DNA from: Alloboseaceae bacterium BT-24-1 | GTDB lineage: Bacteria; Pseudomonadota; Alphaproteobacteria; Rhizobiales; Beijerinckiaceae | Direction of reading: 5' to 3' | DNA length: 64,000 nt | Assembly: GCA_025846845.1 (NCBI GenBank) | Contig: JAOYTL010000003.1 | Span: 248,001 to 312,000 of the forward strand | In this document: positions 43,774-54,337 of the stretch, piece by piece | Numbering within the stretch: the first letter of the stretch is position 1 | Layout of the letters: the number at the start of each line of letters is the position of its first letter | Made by a program: the position numbers and the translations under genes | Notes under the pieces: model-generated | Told to the model about the DNA's origin: nothing | Database searches by the model: none | What the model saw: the letters and a program-made list of their open reading frames with translations, nothing else

Positions 43774-45089
43774 TGGCCGAGCGTATCATCAAGCTGCCCG
43801 ATGTCGGCGAAGGCATCGCCGAGGCCGAGCTGGTCGAGTGGCACGTCAAGGTCGGCGACATCGTCCGCGAGGACGATCTCATCGCCGCGGTGATGACCGA
43901 CAAGGCGACGGTGGAAATCCCCTCTCCCGTCGAGGGCGAGGTCACCTGGGTCGGTGCCGAGATCGGCGACACCGTCGCGATCGGCTCGGCGCTGGTGAAG
44001 CTGAAGGTCTCAGGCGGGACCGCGAGCGAGGAGGCCGAGGAGGCGGAAACGCCGGCCGAGCCGCCGAAGGAAAAGCCCGTTGCTGCGGCGCCTGCCACGC
44101 CGGCACCGGCGCCAGTCTCCGAGCCTGCCCCAAAGCAGCTGCCGACGCCGAAGCCCGCTGCGGCCCCCGCCCGCCCGGCACCGATCGTCACCGCCCCCGT
44201 GCCGCGGCGCCCCGTCGGTGAGAAGCCGCTGGCGTCCCCCGCTGTCAGGCTGAAGGCGCGCGAGGCCGGCATCGACCTGCGCCAAGTCCAGGGCTCCGGC
44301 CCGGGCGGCCGCGTCACCCACGAGGACATCGACGCCTTCATCCAGCGCGGCCCCGAGGCTCCGGCCAAGGGCGGGCTCGTCGCGAAGACGGCCGTTACCG
44401 ACGTCAAGGTCGTCGGCTTGCGCCGTCGCATCGCCGAGAAGATGGCGCTGTCGAAGTCGCGCATCCCGCACATCACGATTGTCGAAGAAGTCGACGTCTC
44501 CGCTCTCGAAGACCTGCGCGCCGCGCTCAACAAGAAGCCGACGGCCGAGCGGCCGAAGCTGACGCTGCTGCCCTTCCTGATGCGGGCCATGGTCAAGGCG
44601 CTGGGCGAGCAGCCCGGCCTCAACGCGCTCTATGACGATGAGGCCGGCACCGTCCACCAGCATGCCGGCATCCATATCGGCATCGCGACCCAGGCTCCCT
44701 CCGGTCTGATGGTGCCGGTGGTCAAGCATGCCGAGGCGCGCGACCTCTGGGGCTGCGCCATCGAGCTCTCGCGCCTGGCCGAACGTGCCCGCGACGGCTC
44801 GGCGACGCGCGACGAGCTCACCGGTTCGACCATCACCATCACCTCGCTCGGCGCGCTCGGCGGCATCGCCACCACCCCGGTGATCAACCACCCCGAAGTC
44901 GCGATCGTCGGCGTCAACAAGATGATGATCAGGCCCGTCTGGGACGGCACCACCTTCGTGCCGCGCAAGATGATGAACCTCTCCTCCAGCTTCGACCACC
45001 GCGTCATCGACGGCTGGGACGCCGCCGTCTTCGTGCAGCGGCTGAAAGAGCTGCTGGAGACGCCGGCGACGCTGTTCGTGGATATGTGA
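43773..45089 (+). CDS. bkdB: Branched-chain 2-oxoacid dehydrogenase E2 (dihydrolipoyl acyltransferase)
   Basis: The 438-residue protein has one lipoyl domain (1-80) with the lipoylated Lys44 in VMTDKATVEI, an Ala/Pro-rich linker (about 90-145), a peripheral subunit-binding domain (about 150-190, SPAVRLKAREAGIDLRQVQG) and the catalytic domain (about 215-438), whose active-site His is in SSSFDHRVIDGWDAA. It takes the acyl group from E1 and makes branched-chain acyl-CoA. The start is ATG 43773, overlapping the beta-subunit stop. Confidence 0.95.
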   Translation: MAERIIKLPDVGEGIAEAELVEWHVKVGDIVREDDLIAAVMTDKATVEIPSPVEGEVTWVGAEIGDTVAIGSALVKLKVSGGTASEEAEEAETPAEPPKEKPVAAAPATPAPAPVSEPAPKQLPTPKPAAAPARPAPIVTAPVPRRPVGEKPLASPAVRLKAREAGIDLRQVQGSGPGGRVTHEDIDAFIQRGPEAPAKGGLVAKTAVTDVKVVGLRRRIAEKMALSKSRIPHITIVEEVDVSALEDLRAALNKKPTAERPKLTLLPFLMRAMVKALGEQPGLNALYDDEAGTVHQHAGIHIGIATQAPSGLMVPVVKHAEARDLWGCAIELSRLAERARDGSATRDELTGSTITITSLGALGGIATTPVINHPEVAIVGVNKMMIRPVWDGTTFVPRKMMNLSSSFDHRVIDGWDAAVFVQRLKELLETPATLFVDM

Positions 45090-45105
45090 GCGGCGGGAGA
45101 AAGCC

Positions 45106-46503
<1,398 letters not shown>

Positions 46504-46514
46504 GGCGAACGCGG

Positions 46515-46532
46515 GCCGGGACTCAACCCGGC
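46515..46532 (+). terminator. Hairpin after bkd operon
   Basis: GCCGGG and CCCGGC form a perfect 6-bp stem with a 6-base loop, 12 bases after the lpdV stop. No T tract follows, so terminator strength is doubtful. Confidence 0.4.
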
Positions 46533-46615
46533 GAGGGTTGACGCGGCGGCTGAGGCCGCTTCGACTGGCAGTGCGGACCGAGACGGGCCCGCGCTGACTG
46601 CCGGAGCCTTTTGCC

Positions 46616-48109
46616 GTGACCGAACCCTGCGATCTCGATGCCGTCACCGCCCGCCGCCTGATCGGCGAAAAGAAGCTCTCCGCCACCGAACTGCTCGAAA
46701 GTTGCCTGGCTCAGATCGACGCGGTCGACCCTGCCGTCAACGCCATGGTCGCGCGCGACGACGAGCGGGCGCGGGCGACGGCGAAGGCCGCCGACGCTGC
46801 TACCATGCGCGGCGACGAGCTGCCGGCGCTGCACGGCCTGCCGATCGGCATCAAGGATCTCGAGGACGTCGCCGGCCTGCGCACCACCTATGGCAGCCCG
46901 CTCTTTGCCGAGCATGTGCCGACGAAGGACCAGGGCATCGTCGCCTCAGTGCGGAAGGCCGGCGCCGTCATCGTCGGCAAGACCAACACCCCTGAATGGG
47001 GCGCCGGCGCCAACACCCGCAACGCCGTCTACGGCGTCACGGGCAACCCGTTCGACCCTTCGCGCTCGGCCGCCGGCTCCTCCGGCGGCTCGGGCGTCGC
47101 GCTCGCGACCAATATGGTGCCGATCGCCACCGGTTCGGACACCGGCGGCTCGCTGCGCAACCCCGCCGCCTTCAACGGCATCGTCGGCTTCCGGCCGTCG
47201 CCGGGGCTGGTGCCAAGCGATAAGCGCGCGCTCGGCTGGAATCCGCTCTCGGTGCTCGGCCCGATGGCGCGCACCGTGCCCGATCTCTGCCTGCTGCTCG
47301 GGGCCATGGTGAGCGATGACAGGGTCGATCCGCTGGCGACGACGATCCATGGCAAGCAGGTCAGGCGGCCCGAGGACTTCGCCCGGCCGGACCATTGCGA
47401 TCTCGCTTCGCTCAAGGTGGCGATCACCCCGGATTTCGGCTTCGCGCCGACCGAAAGGCACATCCGCGAGGTCTTCGCCGACAAGGTCGGCCGCTTCAGC
47501 AAGGTCTTCGGCCGGACGGATGAGGCGACGCCCGATTGCGCCGGCACCGATGAGAGCTTCGAGGTCCTGCGTGCCGTCAACTTCCTCGCCGGGCAATATG
47601 AGCGGGTGCGCGATACGCCGGGTCAAGTCGGCCCCAATGTCCGCGCCAATGTCGAGGAAGGCCTGCGCTATGGCGCGCTCGACATCACCCGGGCGCTGAA
47701 GCAGCAGACCGTGCTCTATCATGAGTGGCAGCGCTTCTTCGACCGCTACGACGTCATCCTGACCCCGGCGATGACGCTCTCGCCGCGACCCTGGTCGGAG
47801 CTCTATCCCGCCGAGATCGACGGCAAGCCGACGCGGACCTATTTCCACTGGCTCGCGATGGCCTACGCCGTGACGATCGTCGGCCATCCCGCGATTTCGC
47901 TGCCGGTCGGGCTCGACCGCAACGGCCTCCCCTTCGGCCTGCAGATCGTCGGCCCGCGCGGCGGCGATGCCAAGGTGCTTGCTGTTGCCGCAGCGCTCGA
48001 GTCACTCTTGGCGGGCGATCCGCTGACGGCGCGGCCTGTGCCGGATATCGCCGGGCTCAAGAAAGCCCCGAAGCTCAAGGACAGCCCGAATTTCCTCGGC
48101 TTCGACTAG
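46616..48109 (+). CDS. Amidase (amidase-signature family)
   Basis: The protein has 497 residues and starts at GTG 46616, with GGAG upstream. The catalytic Ser-cisSer-Lys triad is complete: Lys80 in GLPIGIKDLED, the cis-Ser in SAAGSSGGSG near 155, and the nucleophile Ser179 in GSDTGGSLRNPAAF. Members hydrolyse a wide range of amides in the cytoplasm; GatA is a relative, but there is no GatB/GatC here and the C-terminus (SLPVGLDRNGLPFGLQIVG) is that of a stand-alone amidase. It precedes an orphan binding protein and may act on its ligand. Confidence 0.91.
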   Translation: MTEPCDLDAVTARRLIGEKKLSATELLESCLAQIDAVDPAVNAMVARDDERARATAKAADAATMRGDELPALHGLPIGIKDLEDVAGLRTTYGSPLFAEHVPTKDQGIVASVRKAGAVIVGKTNTPEWGAGANTRNAVYGVTGNPFDPSRSAAGSSGGSGVALATNMVPIATGSDTGGSLRNPAAFNGIVGFRPSPGLVPSDKRALGWNPLSVLGPMARTVPDLCLLLGAMVSDDRVDPLATTIHGKQVRRPEDFARPDHCDLASLKVAITPDFGFAPTERHIREVFADKVGRFSKVFGRTDEATPDCAGTDESFEVLRAVNFLAGQYERVRDTPGQVGPNVRANVEEGLRYGALDITRALKQQTVLYHEWQRFFDRYDVILTPAMTLSPRPWSELYPAEIDGKPTRTYFHWLAMAYAVTIVGHPAISLPVGLDRNGLPFGLQIVGPRGGDAKVLAVAAALESLLAGDPLTARPVPDIAGLKKAPKLKDSPNFLGFD

Positions 48110-48195
48110 TCGGAGCATGCAATCTTCCAAGCCACGACCGCAGGACGAACAGAGTTTGTAGCCGCACGATCCAATCATAAAAGGGGAGAGACCAT

Positions 48196-49782
48196 ATGAA
48201 GCGCCGTCAGTTCCTGCAGGGCACGGCAGCCGCCGCCCTGTTCGCGCCAACGCTCGCCCGCGAGGCCTTGGCGCAAGCGCCGAGCCCGACCGTGCTCAAG
48301 ATGGCGCCTCAGGCGAACCTCACCTCGCTCGATCCGATCTGGACGACCGCGACCGTCACCAACAATCACGGCTACTACGTCTACGACACGCTCTATGGCG
48401 GCGATCTCGATTTGAAGCCGCAGCCGCAAATGGCCGAGGGCCACGAGATCTCGGCCGACGGCAAAACCTGGAAGATCAGGCTGCGCGAGGGCCTCGCCTT
48501 CCATGACGGCCAACCCGTCCGCTCGGCCGACTGCATCGAGAGCCTGAAGCGCTGGTGCCAGCGCGACCCTTACGGCCAGCTCCTGATCAAGGCGGTCGAA
48601 GCCTGGGGCGCGCCGGATGAGCGCACCATTGAGATCAAGCTCACCCGGCCCTTCCCGATGATGCTCGACTGCATGGCCAAGGCCGACAATCCGCCCTTCA
48701 TCATGCCGGAGCGCCTGGCAAAGACCGACGCGACCAAGCAGGTCACCGAGATGGTCGGCTCCGGTCCCTATAAATTCGTCGCCAGCGAATATGTCTCCGG
48801 CAGCCGCGTCGTCTACGAGAAGAACGAGGCCTACAAGCCGCGCAGCGAGCCGCCGAGCCGCAATGCCGGCGGCAAGGTCGCGCATTTCAAGCGCATCGAA
48901 TGGCCGATCCTGCCCGACCCGGCGACCGCCGCCGCCGCGCTGACCAAGGGCGAGATCGACTGGTGGGAGCGCCCGCTCGCCGACCTCCAGCCCTTGCTCG
49001 CGAAGAGCCCCGACATCGCCCGCGAGGTCATCGACAAGAACGGCCGCGGCTCGATCATGCGGCTGAACCATCTCCAGCCGCCCTTCAACAATCCCAAAGT
49101 GCGCGCCGCCGTCCGCCTCGCGGTCAACCAGGAAGACTATATGCGGGCGTCCCAGGGCGACGACACCACCGCCTGGCAGGTCTGCCGCAACCTGTGGTGG
49201 CGCGGCACGCCCTATTACACCGGCGAGCTCGAGGACCTGATGCCGCAGAGCCTCGACAAGGCCAAGGCGGCGCTGAAGGAATCCGGCTACAATGGTGAGA
49301 AGGTCGTCATCATCAATCCGACCGACTTCCCCGATATCGGCCCGCTCGGCGACGTCACCTATGAGCTGCTGAAGTCGATGGGCATGAATGTCGAGATGGC
49401 CGCCAGCGACTGGGGCACGGTGATCCAGCGCCGCAACAGCCGCGAGCCGGTCGAGAAGGGCGGCTGGAGCATCTTTCATACTACCGGCGCGGCGGTCGGC
49501 TGGGGCAATCCAGCCCTTTCCAACCTCGTGCGCGGCCCGGGCGACAAGGGCTGGTTCGGCTGGTGGACCAATGCCAAGGCCGAGGAGATGGCCGAGGAAT
49601 GGCTCTATGCGCCCGATGAAGCCAAGCAGAAGCAGGTTGCGGTTGCGCTCGGCAGGCTGGCGCTGGAGGAATGCGCCACGATCCCGCTCGGCCAATTCGT
49701 CATCAAGACGGCCTACCGCAAGGGCCTGACCGGCATGCTGCCGGGCTCGGCGCCCTATCCGTGGGGGCTGAAGCGGGGGTGA
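48196..49782 (+). CDS. ABC transporter substrate-binding protein, family 5, Tat-exported
   Basis: The protein has 528 residues with a twin-arginine signal (KRRQFLQGTAAAALFAP; cleavage after EALA near 26). It has the same length as the binding protein at 7047, with shared stretches such as RLNHLQPPFNNP and the SLDPIWT opening, so the two are paralogues. VYDTLYGGD and LREGLAFHDG are lobe I landmarks. No permease is adjacent. The ribosome site is AAGGGGAGAG. It lies between an amidase and a converging gamma-glutamyltransferase. Confidence 0.92.
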   Translation: MKRRQFLQGTAAAALFAPTLAREALAQAPSPTVLKMAPQANLTSLDPIWTTATVTNNHGYYVYDTLYGGDLDLKPQPQMAEGHEISADGKTWKIRLREGLAFHDGQPVRSADCIESLKRWCQRDPYGQLLIKAVEAWGAPDERTIEIKLTRPFPMMLDCMAKADNPPFIMPERLAKTDATKQVTEMVGSGPYKFVASEYVSGSRVVYEKNEAYKPRSEPPSRNAGGKVAHFKRIEWPILPDPATAAAALTKGEIDWWERPLADLQPLLAKSPDIAREVIDKNGRGSIMRLNHLQPPFNNPKVRAAVRLAVNQEDYMRASQGDDTTAWQVCRNLWWRGTPYYTGELEDLMPQSLDKAKAALKESGYNGEKVVIINPTDFPDIGPLGDVTYELLKSMGMNVEMAASDWGTVIQRRNSREPVEKGGWSIFHTTGAAVGWGNPALSNLVRGPGDKGWFGWWTNAKAEEMAEEWLYAPDEAKQKQVAVALGRLALEECATIPLGQFVIKTAYRKGLTGMLPGSAPYPWGLKRG

Positions 49783-49815
49783 CCGACCCCGGACCGTAGC
49801 GACTGAGGCGCGGGG

Positions 49816-49960
49816 AACCCTCTCCCGTAGGGAGAGGGCAGGGTGAGGGGTAGGCCCTGTGATCAGTTCCGCGAGGCCTGACCGCGCGGTCGGGTTCAGG
49901 CCAATGTTTCCGGTCCGAACACCTCACCCCTACCCCTCTCCTTTCAGGAGAGGGGTTTTG
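49816..49960. repeat. Dispersed palindromic repeat element, copy 4
   Basis: Left hairpin CCCTCTCCC-gta-GGGAGAGGG (49818-49838) with GGGTGAGGGGTAG behind it; right half CTCACCCCTACCC plus the hairpin at 49933-49955. It is more diverged than copies 1-3 but has the same two-module order. It lies between convergent genes. Confidence 0.75.
49933..49959 (+). terminator. Intrinsic-terminator-like hairpin in repeat copy 4
   Basis: CCCCTCTCCT and AGGAGAGGGG form a perfect 10-bp stem with a 3-base loop, followed by TTTT on the plus strand. It would end transcription from the binding-protein gene before the converging gamma-glutamyltransferase. Confidence 0.6.
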
Positions 49961-49979
49961 CCAATGCGGTTCAAGCGCC

Positions 49980-51578
49980 TCAATTCGCCGCCACCGCCGC
50001 CGACCAGGGCGAGGCCGCGTCGCTGATGCCCTCCTGCCCGTCCTGCCCGGCCCGCACCATGTTCGGGCAGGCGAAGTTGAGCGGCAGCACGCCATGCTCG
50101 ACCACCGTCAGCGGGCCGGCCGCCGCCAGCGCATCGAGCGTACCATCAGGCAGGCGAGCATCGGCGCTGGTGCCGTCGGGATCTGAGACGTCGATGCGCG
50201 GCTGGTGCGCGGCATCCTCCAGGGTCATGCCGCTATCGAGCGTGAAGGCCAGCATCTGGTAGACGCTGGCGAGGATCCGTCGCCCGCCCGAGGCGCCGGC
50301 GCCATAGCGCGGAAAGCCGCCATCGGCCGGCGTCACCACCACCGGGCACATATTGCAGAGCGGCCGTGCCCCGGGTGCGATCGCATTGGCACTGCCCGGG
50401 CGCGGATCGAACCACATCATGCCGTTGTTCATCAGCACGCCGGTCTCGGGCAGGACAAGGCGGCTGCCCATCGAAGAGAGCAAGGTCGTGGTCAGCGCGA
50501 CGATGGTGCCCTCGCCATCGACGACGGTGAGATGCGTGGTGCAGGTTTCGCCCGGCTCCTTCGCAACTTGTGCCGCGCCGAGGCCTTCGAGTCGGCTGGC
50601 ATAGGCTTCGCGCATCACCTCTGAAAGCCGCGCGAACCAGGCCGAATCCGGCCCTCCCTCGGGCGGCGGGCTCGACGCCATGCCCTCGATCACCGCCTGC
50701 AGGGTCGGCGCCGCCGTCAAACCACCGGCCGTGTGGATGCGATGCGTGCCGCGCCAGCCGATCACCGGCGCCTCGCGCAGGGTCGCGCTACAATCCGCCA
50801 GATCCTGCGCGTCGACCACGCCGCCGACGGCGGCGATGTCGGCTGCCAATCGCCTGGCGAGGTCGCCGCGGTAGAAATCGTCGAACCCGGCCTTGGCGAG
50901 GTGCTCCAGCGTGCTGCCGAGATTGCCGAGCGTCCTGAAGCCCGGCACGCCCTGATAGGGCGGCACCGGCGGCAGCCCGCCCGGCAAGTAGATGCGGGCG
51001 CTCTCCTCGTACAGCCGGAGCACCGCGGCCGAGGAGGCGATCTTCAGCGTCGTGTACCAGTCCTGCGCCAAGCCGCGCTTGGCCAGCGCGATCGCCGGCG
51101 CGAGCAGCTCGGAAACCGGCATGCTCGTCCCGAACCGTTCCTTCAGGGTCGCGTAGCCCGAGACCGAGGACGGGATGCAGAAGGAGAGCGGCCCGTGGAT
51201 ATTGCGGTCGCCCTCGACCTCCGGCCAGGCAAAGAGGTCGAGCTTCATTCCGCCCGTCATCGGATAGTCGGCCGGATCAGCCCGGCGCGGCGCCACCGGG
51301 CCGAAATCGACGACTTGAGCCTGGCTTTCACCAGCCTTGAGCACGACGCCGAAACCGATGCCGCCGAGCCCGCTGTTCCAGGGCTCGACCGCAGCCAATG
51401 CGAACGCAGTCGCGACCGCAGCATCCGCCGCATTGCCGCCGGCTTCGAGGATCGCCGCACCAGCCGCCGCCGCCTCATGGTTCTGCGAGACGACGATGCC
51501 CTTGCGCCCGCGCGCCGAGGGCTTGGTCAGGCTCCAGTTCTGGGTACGGTAGGCACGGTGCGGCGCAGCTGTGGGCAT
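49980..51578 (-). CDS. Gamma-glutamyltransferase-family hydrolase, cytoplasmic
   Basis: I start at ATG 51578 (532 residues), since the extra upstream codons do not look like the family. GGNAADAAVATAFALAAVEPWNSGLGG near 48 (in pieces) and the autoprocessing site ETCTTHLTVVDGEG, with Thr347 as nucleophile, identify the family. RPLCNMCPVV in the small subunit carries two Cys. No signal peptide. It differs clearly from the other two gamma-glutamyltransferases of the window. It converges with the binding protein at 48196. Confidence 0.87.
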   Translation of the reverse strand: MPTAAPHRAYRTQNWSLTKPSARGRKGIVVSQNHEAAAAGAAILEAGGNAADAAVATAFALAAVEPWNSGLGGIGFGVVLKAGESQAQVVDFGPVAPRRADPADYPMTGGMKLDLFAWPEVEGDRNIHGPLSFCIPSSVSGYATLKERFGTSMPVSELLAPAIALAKRGLAQDWYTTLKIASSAAVLRLYEESARIYLPGGLPPVPPYQGVPGFRTLGNLGSTLEHLAKAGFDDFYRGDLARRLAADIAAVGGVVDAQDLADCSATLREAPVIGWRGTHRIHTAGGLTAAPTLQAVIEGMASSPPPEGGPDSAWFARLSEVMREAYASRLEGLGAAQVAKEPGETCTTHLTVVDGEGTIVALTTTLLSSMGSRLVLPETGVLMNNGMMWFDPRPGSANAIAPGARPLCNMCPVVVTPADGGFPRYGAGASGGRRILASVYQMLAFTLDSGMTLEDAAHQPRIDVSDPDGTSADARLPDGTLDALAAAGPLTVVEHGVLPLNFACPNMVRAGQDGQEGISDAASPWSAAVAAN

Positions 51579-51832
51579 GACGGTCTCGGGCTGGGATGAT
51601 GGCGACCGGCATCGTGGCACGCATGTCCGGAAAGGTCATCGCCCCGCGATGCGGAACGGCTCCGCGCCGCGCGTCGATCCCGGCTGCGTCGTCCTGCTGG
51701 ATCGATCGAGCCGTTCCGTGCGAGGCTTCCCGCTCCTTCTCTATCGTCTGGAGGGGGAAATCCGGGCGGTGCGTCGATGGCAGTCGGCGCGCCGCCCATC
51801 CGGCGGGATTTACCGGCGGATATCTGCCGGCG
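51579..51832. other. Gap without recognisable gene
   Basis: These 254 bases lie between two minus-strand genes. I see no convincing coding frame, only GC-rich CCGGCGG repeats near 51800-51832 that may help end the upstream transcript; the short reading frames here lack family features. Confidence 0.5.
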
Positions 51833-52552
51833 TCATTTCGCCGGCGCGACCTTGCCGGGCAGGCTGAGATTGCCCGAGGCGACCTTGAAGACATTGGCGA
51901 CGCAGAGCAGCGGCGCGTGCAGGTTGGCGTTGACGCGCAGGCCCGCGGTGACGCCGTCGAAGGACGCGCCCTTCAGCGCGCCGAGCTTGTCGAGCGGGAC
52001 ATGGACCTCGACCGTGCTGCCGGCGAGTACGGTCTTGTAGGCAGGGCTGTCGATCAGCAGCGGCACGCCGGGCCAGGTCTCGGGTACGCGTGGCTTTGCC
52101 CCGTCGGGAATGTCGCGCACCTTCAGCCCGCCGCCGCAGGCCTTGTCCTCGGCCAGCACGACCCAGTGCGGATGCCAGACGTCGCGGTTCTTCGCGCCCT
52201 TGGCGCCGTCGTCGAAATCGGGGTGGAAGGTGACGGCGAGGGCGACGATGCCCTGGCCCTTGTCGAAGCCGACCTCGGCGCTGTCGAGCGAGGTCGGCCA
52301 GACATAGGCGTAGACCTCGGAGCCGGCGAAATTTCCGGTTGCCGCAGGCTTGGCCACCCCCGCGTCGCCACGCAGGCGGCTGCGGAAGATGGCATGGCCG
52401 TGATCGGTGGTGATTGTCGTCTCGACAATGTCGAATGACGCCTGCACGGCGGTGTTGCTGGCGCTCTTGATCTCATGTGCCGCGGCCGCGCCGATCAGGC
52501 CGAGCGCGACCGTTGCGGCGAGGCCGATGCCCCGCAGCCCAAAACTCTTCAT
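51833..52552 (-). CDS. Secreted protein of unknown function
   Basis: The protein has 239 residues with a Sec signal peptide (hydrophobic 8-24, cleavage likely after AAAA before HEIKSASN). I do not recognise a family. The mature part is beta-rich, with His in the segments TTDHGHAIF, TFHPDFDD and VWHPHWVVLAEDKACGGG, and a second Cys near the C-terminus (APLLCVANVF); the two Cys could form a disulfide. The His-rich patches suggest metal binding, as a guess. It lies 19 bases behind the MarR gene and is surely in its operon. Confidence 0.75.
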   Translation of the reverse strand: MKSFGLRGIGLAATVALGLIGAAAAHEIKSASNTAVQASFDIVETTITTDHGHAIFRSRLRGDAGVAKPAATGNFAGSEVYAYVWPTSLDSAEVGFDKGQGIVALAVTFHPDFDDGAKGAKNRDVWHPHWVVLAEDKACGGGLKVRDIPDGAKPRVPETWPGVPLLIDSPAYKTVLAGSTVEVHVPLDKLGALKGASFDGVTAGLRVNANLHAPLLCVANVFKVASGNLSLPGKVAPAK

Positions 52553-52571
52553 GATCTAAGTTCCTTCCTGC

Positions 52572-53246
52572 CTAGCGGTTCGTCTGGAGTGGCGCGGAAG
52601 CCTCGGTGAAAGCCCGCCAGGTGGCAGCCTGGGCGGACGGCTCCGCGGTTTCATGCTCGCCGCAATCGAGCCGGAGATGCCGGGTCCCGAAAGCGGCGTT
52701 CACGAAGGCGCAATGATGCGGCGCGTCGGCGCCGGGATGGGCGTTCGGCCGGAAATGGTGGCAGGTCACACAGGTGCGCTGCTCCGGCAGCGCGCCGACG
52801 AGTTGCAGCGAGCGGATCAGCTTGACGACGAGCAGCAGCAGATCGGCCTGCTCGGCAGCGGACAGGCGGGCGAGCGCCGTATCCGTCGCCATCGTCGAGA
52901 GCCCGATCACCCTGACCGCGTCGCGCCCGGCCTGCGTCACCCTCACCGCGACGGCCCGCGCATCGCTGGCGTCGGGCCCTTTGGCGACCAGCTCCTTGCG
53001 CTCCAGCGCCGCGATCGAATCCGTCGCGGTCGGCTGGGTCACGCCGAGATGCTCGGCGATAGCCTTGACCCGCATTCCCGCTTCGCCGCGACCGGCGAGA
53101 AAGGAGAGCACAAGCGCCTGCGTTGGATTGAGCCCGACCGCGTTGGCCGCCGACCATTGATCGGCCTTCAGCACGCTCGCCAGCCGCTCCAATCCGTCGC
53201 GAAGACGGCGCGGCAGGGGCTCGGAGTTGGCATCGAAGACGGTCAT
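52572..53246 (-). CDS. MarR-family regulator with Cys/His-rich C-terminal tail
   Basis: The protein has 224 residues. The winged helix covers about 40-105 (IAEHLGVTQPTATDSIAALERKELV in parts, then DARAVAVRVTQAG). Beyond the usual MarR end (about 150) lies a tail with Cys159, Cys162, His163, His164, His177, His178, Cys179, His190, Cys195 and His198, a likely zinc or iron site. It could sense metal or oxidants. A 13-bp inverted repeat sits between the start and the likely promoter, fitting self-repression. It heads an operon with the secreted protein. Confidence 0.85.
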   Translation of the reverse strand: MTVFDANSEPLPRRLRDGLERLASVLKADQWSAANAVGLNPTQALVLSFLAGRGEAGMRVKAIAEHLGVTQPTATDSIAALERKELVAKGPDASDARAVAVRVTQAGRDAVRVIGLSTMATDTALARLSAAEQADLLLLVVKLIRSLQLVGALPEQRTCVTCHHFRPNAHPGADAPHHCAFVNAAFGTRHLRLDCGEHETAEPSAQAATWRAFTEASAPLQTNR

Positions 53247-53255
53247 GTCATTTGA

Positions 53256-53268
53256 ATAGGATTCCTAT
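53256..53268. promoter_or_regulatory. MarR-type operator
   Basis: ATAGG and CCTAT flank a 3-base spacer in the AT-rich DNA 10-22 bases before the MarR start; TATATAA next to it could be the -10 region read on the minus strand as TTATATA. Confidence 0.55.
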
Positions 53269-53318
53269 ATAATTTCGTCAAGCAGGGTAAGAGCGACGCG
53301 TCACCCTAGACGATGCAG

Positions 53319-54155
53319 CTAATGCGCCTGGCGGTCCTCGCCCGGCAGATGCACCACCGCCTTGATCGGCAAGTGGTCGGAGGCCAGCCGCGACAATGCG
53401 GTGTCGTGCAACTCGACCTGGGTGATGGTCTCGGCGGGATAGGCGACGATGCGATCGAGCGCCCAGATCGGGAAGCGCGAGGGGAAGCTCGGGATCGCGG
53501 CCTGCAGCGGCCCGAATTTCGGTGCAAGGCCGTGCAGCGTCGACTTCTTGCCGACCCGCCATTCATTCAGGTCGCCCATCAGGAAGATCGGCCGGCCGTC
53601 CGTCGGCTTGGAGGCGGCGATCAAGGTCTCGACCTGGCGCGAGCGCGAATGGCGCAGCAGCCCGAGATGCGCCGCAACCACGCGGATCGGCGCGCGAGCG
53701 ATGGTCAGGTCGGCGATCAGCGCCCCGCGGGGCTCGACGCCGGGCAGAACGAGCTGCCGCGTTGCAGTGACCGCGCCGTCGCGGAAGAGCACGACATTGC
53801 CGTGCCAGCCATGGCCCTGCCAGGCGCTCTGCACCGGCACCGGCTTGAGCCCCGTGCGGCGCTCGAGGCGAGCGAGATCGAGCAGTCCGGAACGCTCGCC
53901 GAAGCGTTGGTCGGCCTCCTGCAGCGCCACCACATCGGCATCGATCTGCCTGAGCACCTCGATGATCCGGTCCGGATCGAAACGGCGATCACGCCCCACG
54001 GCCTTGTGGATGTTGTAGGAGGCGACCCGCAATTCCGCGGCTGGTGGTGCGCTTGCAACCGCCTGCTGTCCGACGGCCTCGCGCGTCCAGCTCGACATCT
54101 GCGGTGGGCGCAGCGCCCGGATCCGGCGCAGGCCGCGCCCTTCGAACTCTAGCAT
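53319..54155 (-). CDS. Endonuclease/exonuclease/phosphatase-family protein
   Basis: I choose ATG 54155 (278 residues) because GGAGAT lies 9 bases before it; the frame is open up to a GTG 30 codons upstream. The fold's metal and catalytic residues are visible: Asn in VASYNIHKAVGRD near 46, Glu in VVALQEADQRF near 78, His in RVVAAHLGLLRHS near 165, Asp/Asn in IFLMGDLNEWR near 195, and the terminal SDHLPIKA. Members cleave phosphodiesters in nucleic acids, lipids or sugars. Without a signal peptide it should be cytoplasmic; the substrate is unknown. Confidence 0.85.
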   Translation of the reverse strand: MLEFEGRGLRRIRALRPPQMSSWTREAVGQQAVASAPPAAELRVASYNIHKAVGRDRRFDPDRIIEVLRQIDADVVALQEADQRFGERSGLLDLARLERRTGLKPVPVQSAWQGHGWHGNVVLFRDGAVTATRQLVLPGVEPRGALIADLTIARAPIRVVAAHLGLLRHSRSRQVETLIAASKPTDGRPIFLMGDLNEWRVGKKSTLHGLAPKFGPLQAAIPSFPSRFPIWALDRIVAYPAETITQVELHDTALSRLASDHLPIKAVVHLPGEDRQAH

Positions 54156-54337
54156 CGAGCCGGCATCTCCAATCGTTCGCCCCGGCTCGTTAGCAAGAGC
54201 CTTGCCAAGATCAATCCCCGAAAGGCCCGACGGTTCGATCGGCACCGGGCAAACGACATGCCTGGCTGAGCGTTAGCGGAAAAACCGGGCCGGCGCAGCC
54301 GAAAGCTCGTCACGTCTGCGGCATCGCTGTCGCCGGC

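Noticed and set aside
46616..48109. Calling the amidase gatA
   Set aside because: No gatB or gatC is nearby, and the context is an importer receptor and catabolic genes.
51475..51894. A 139-codon minus-strand frame across the gap before the third gamma-glutamyltransferase
   Set aside because: It overlaps the real start of that gene in another frame, lacks a ribosome site and has no recognisable domain.
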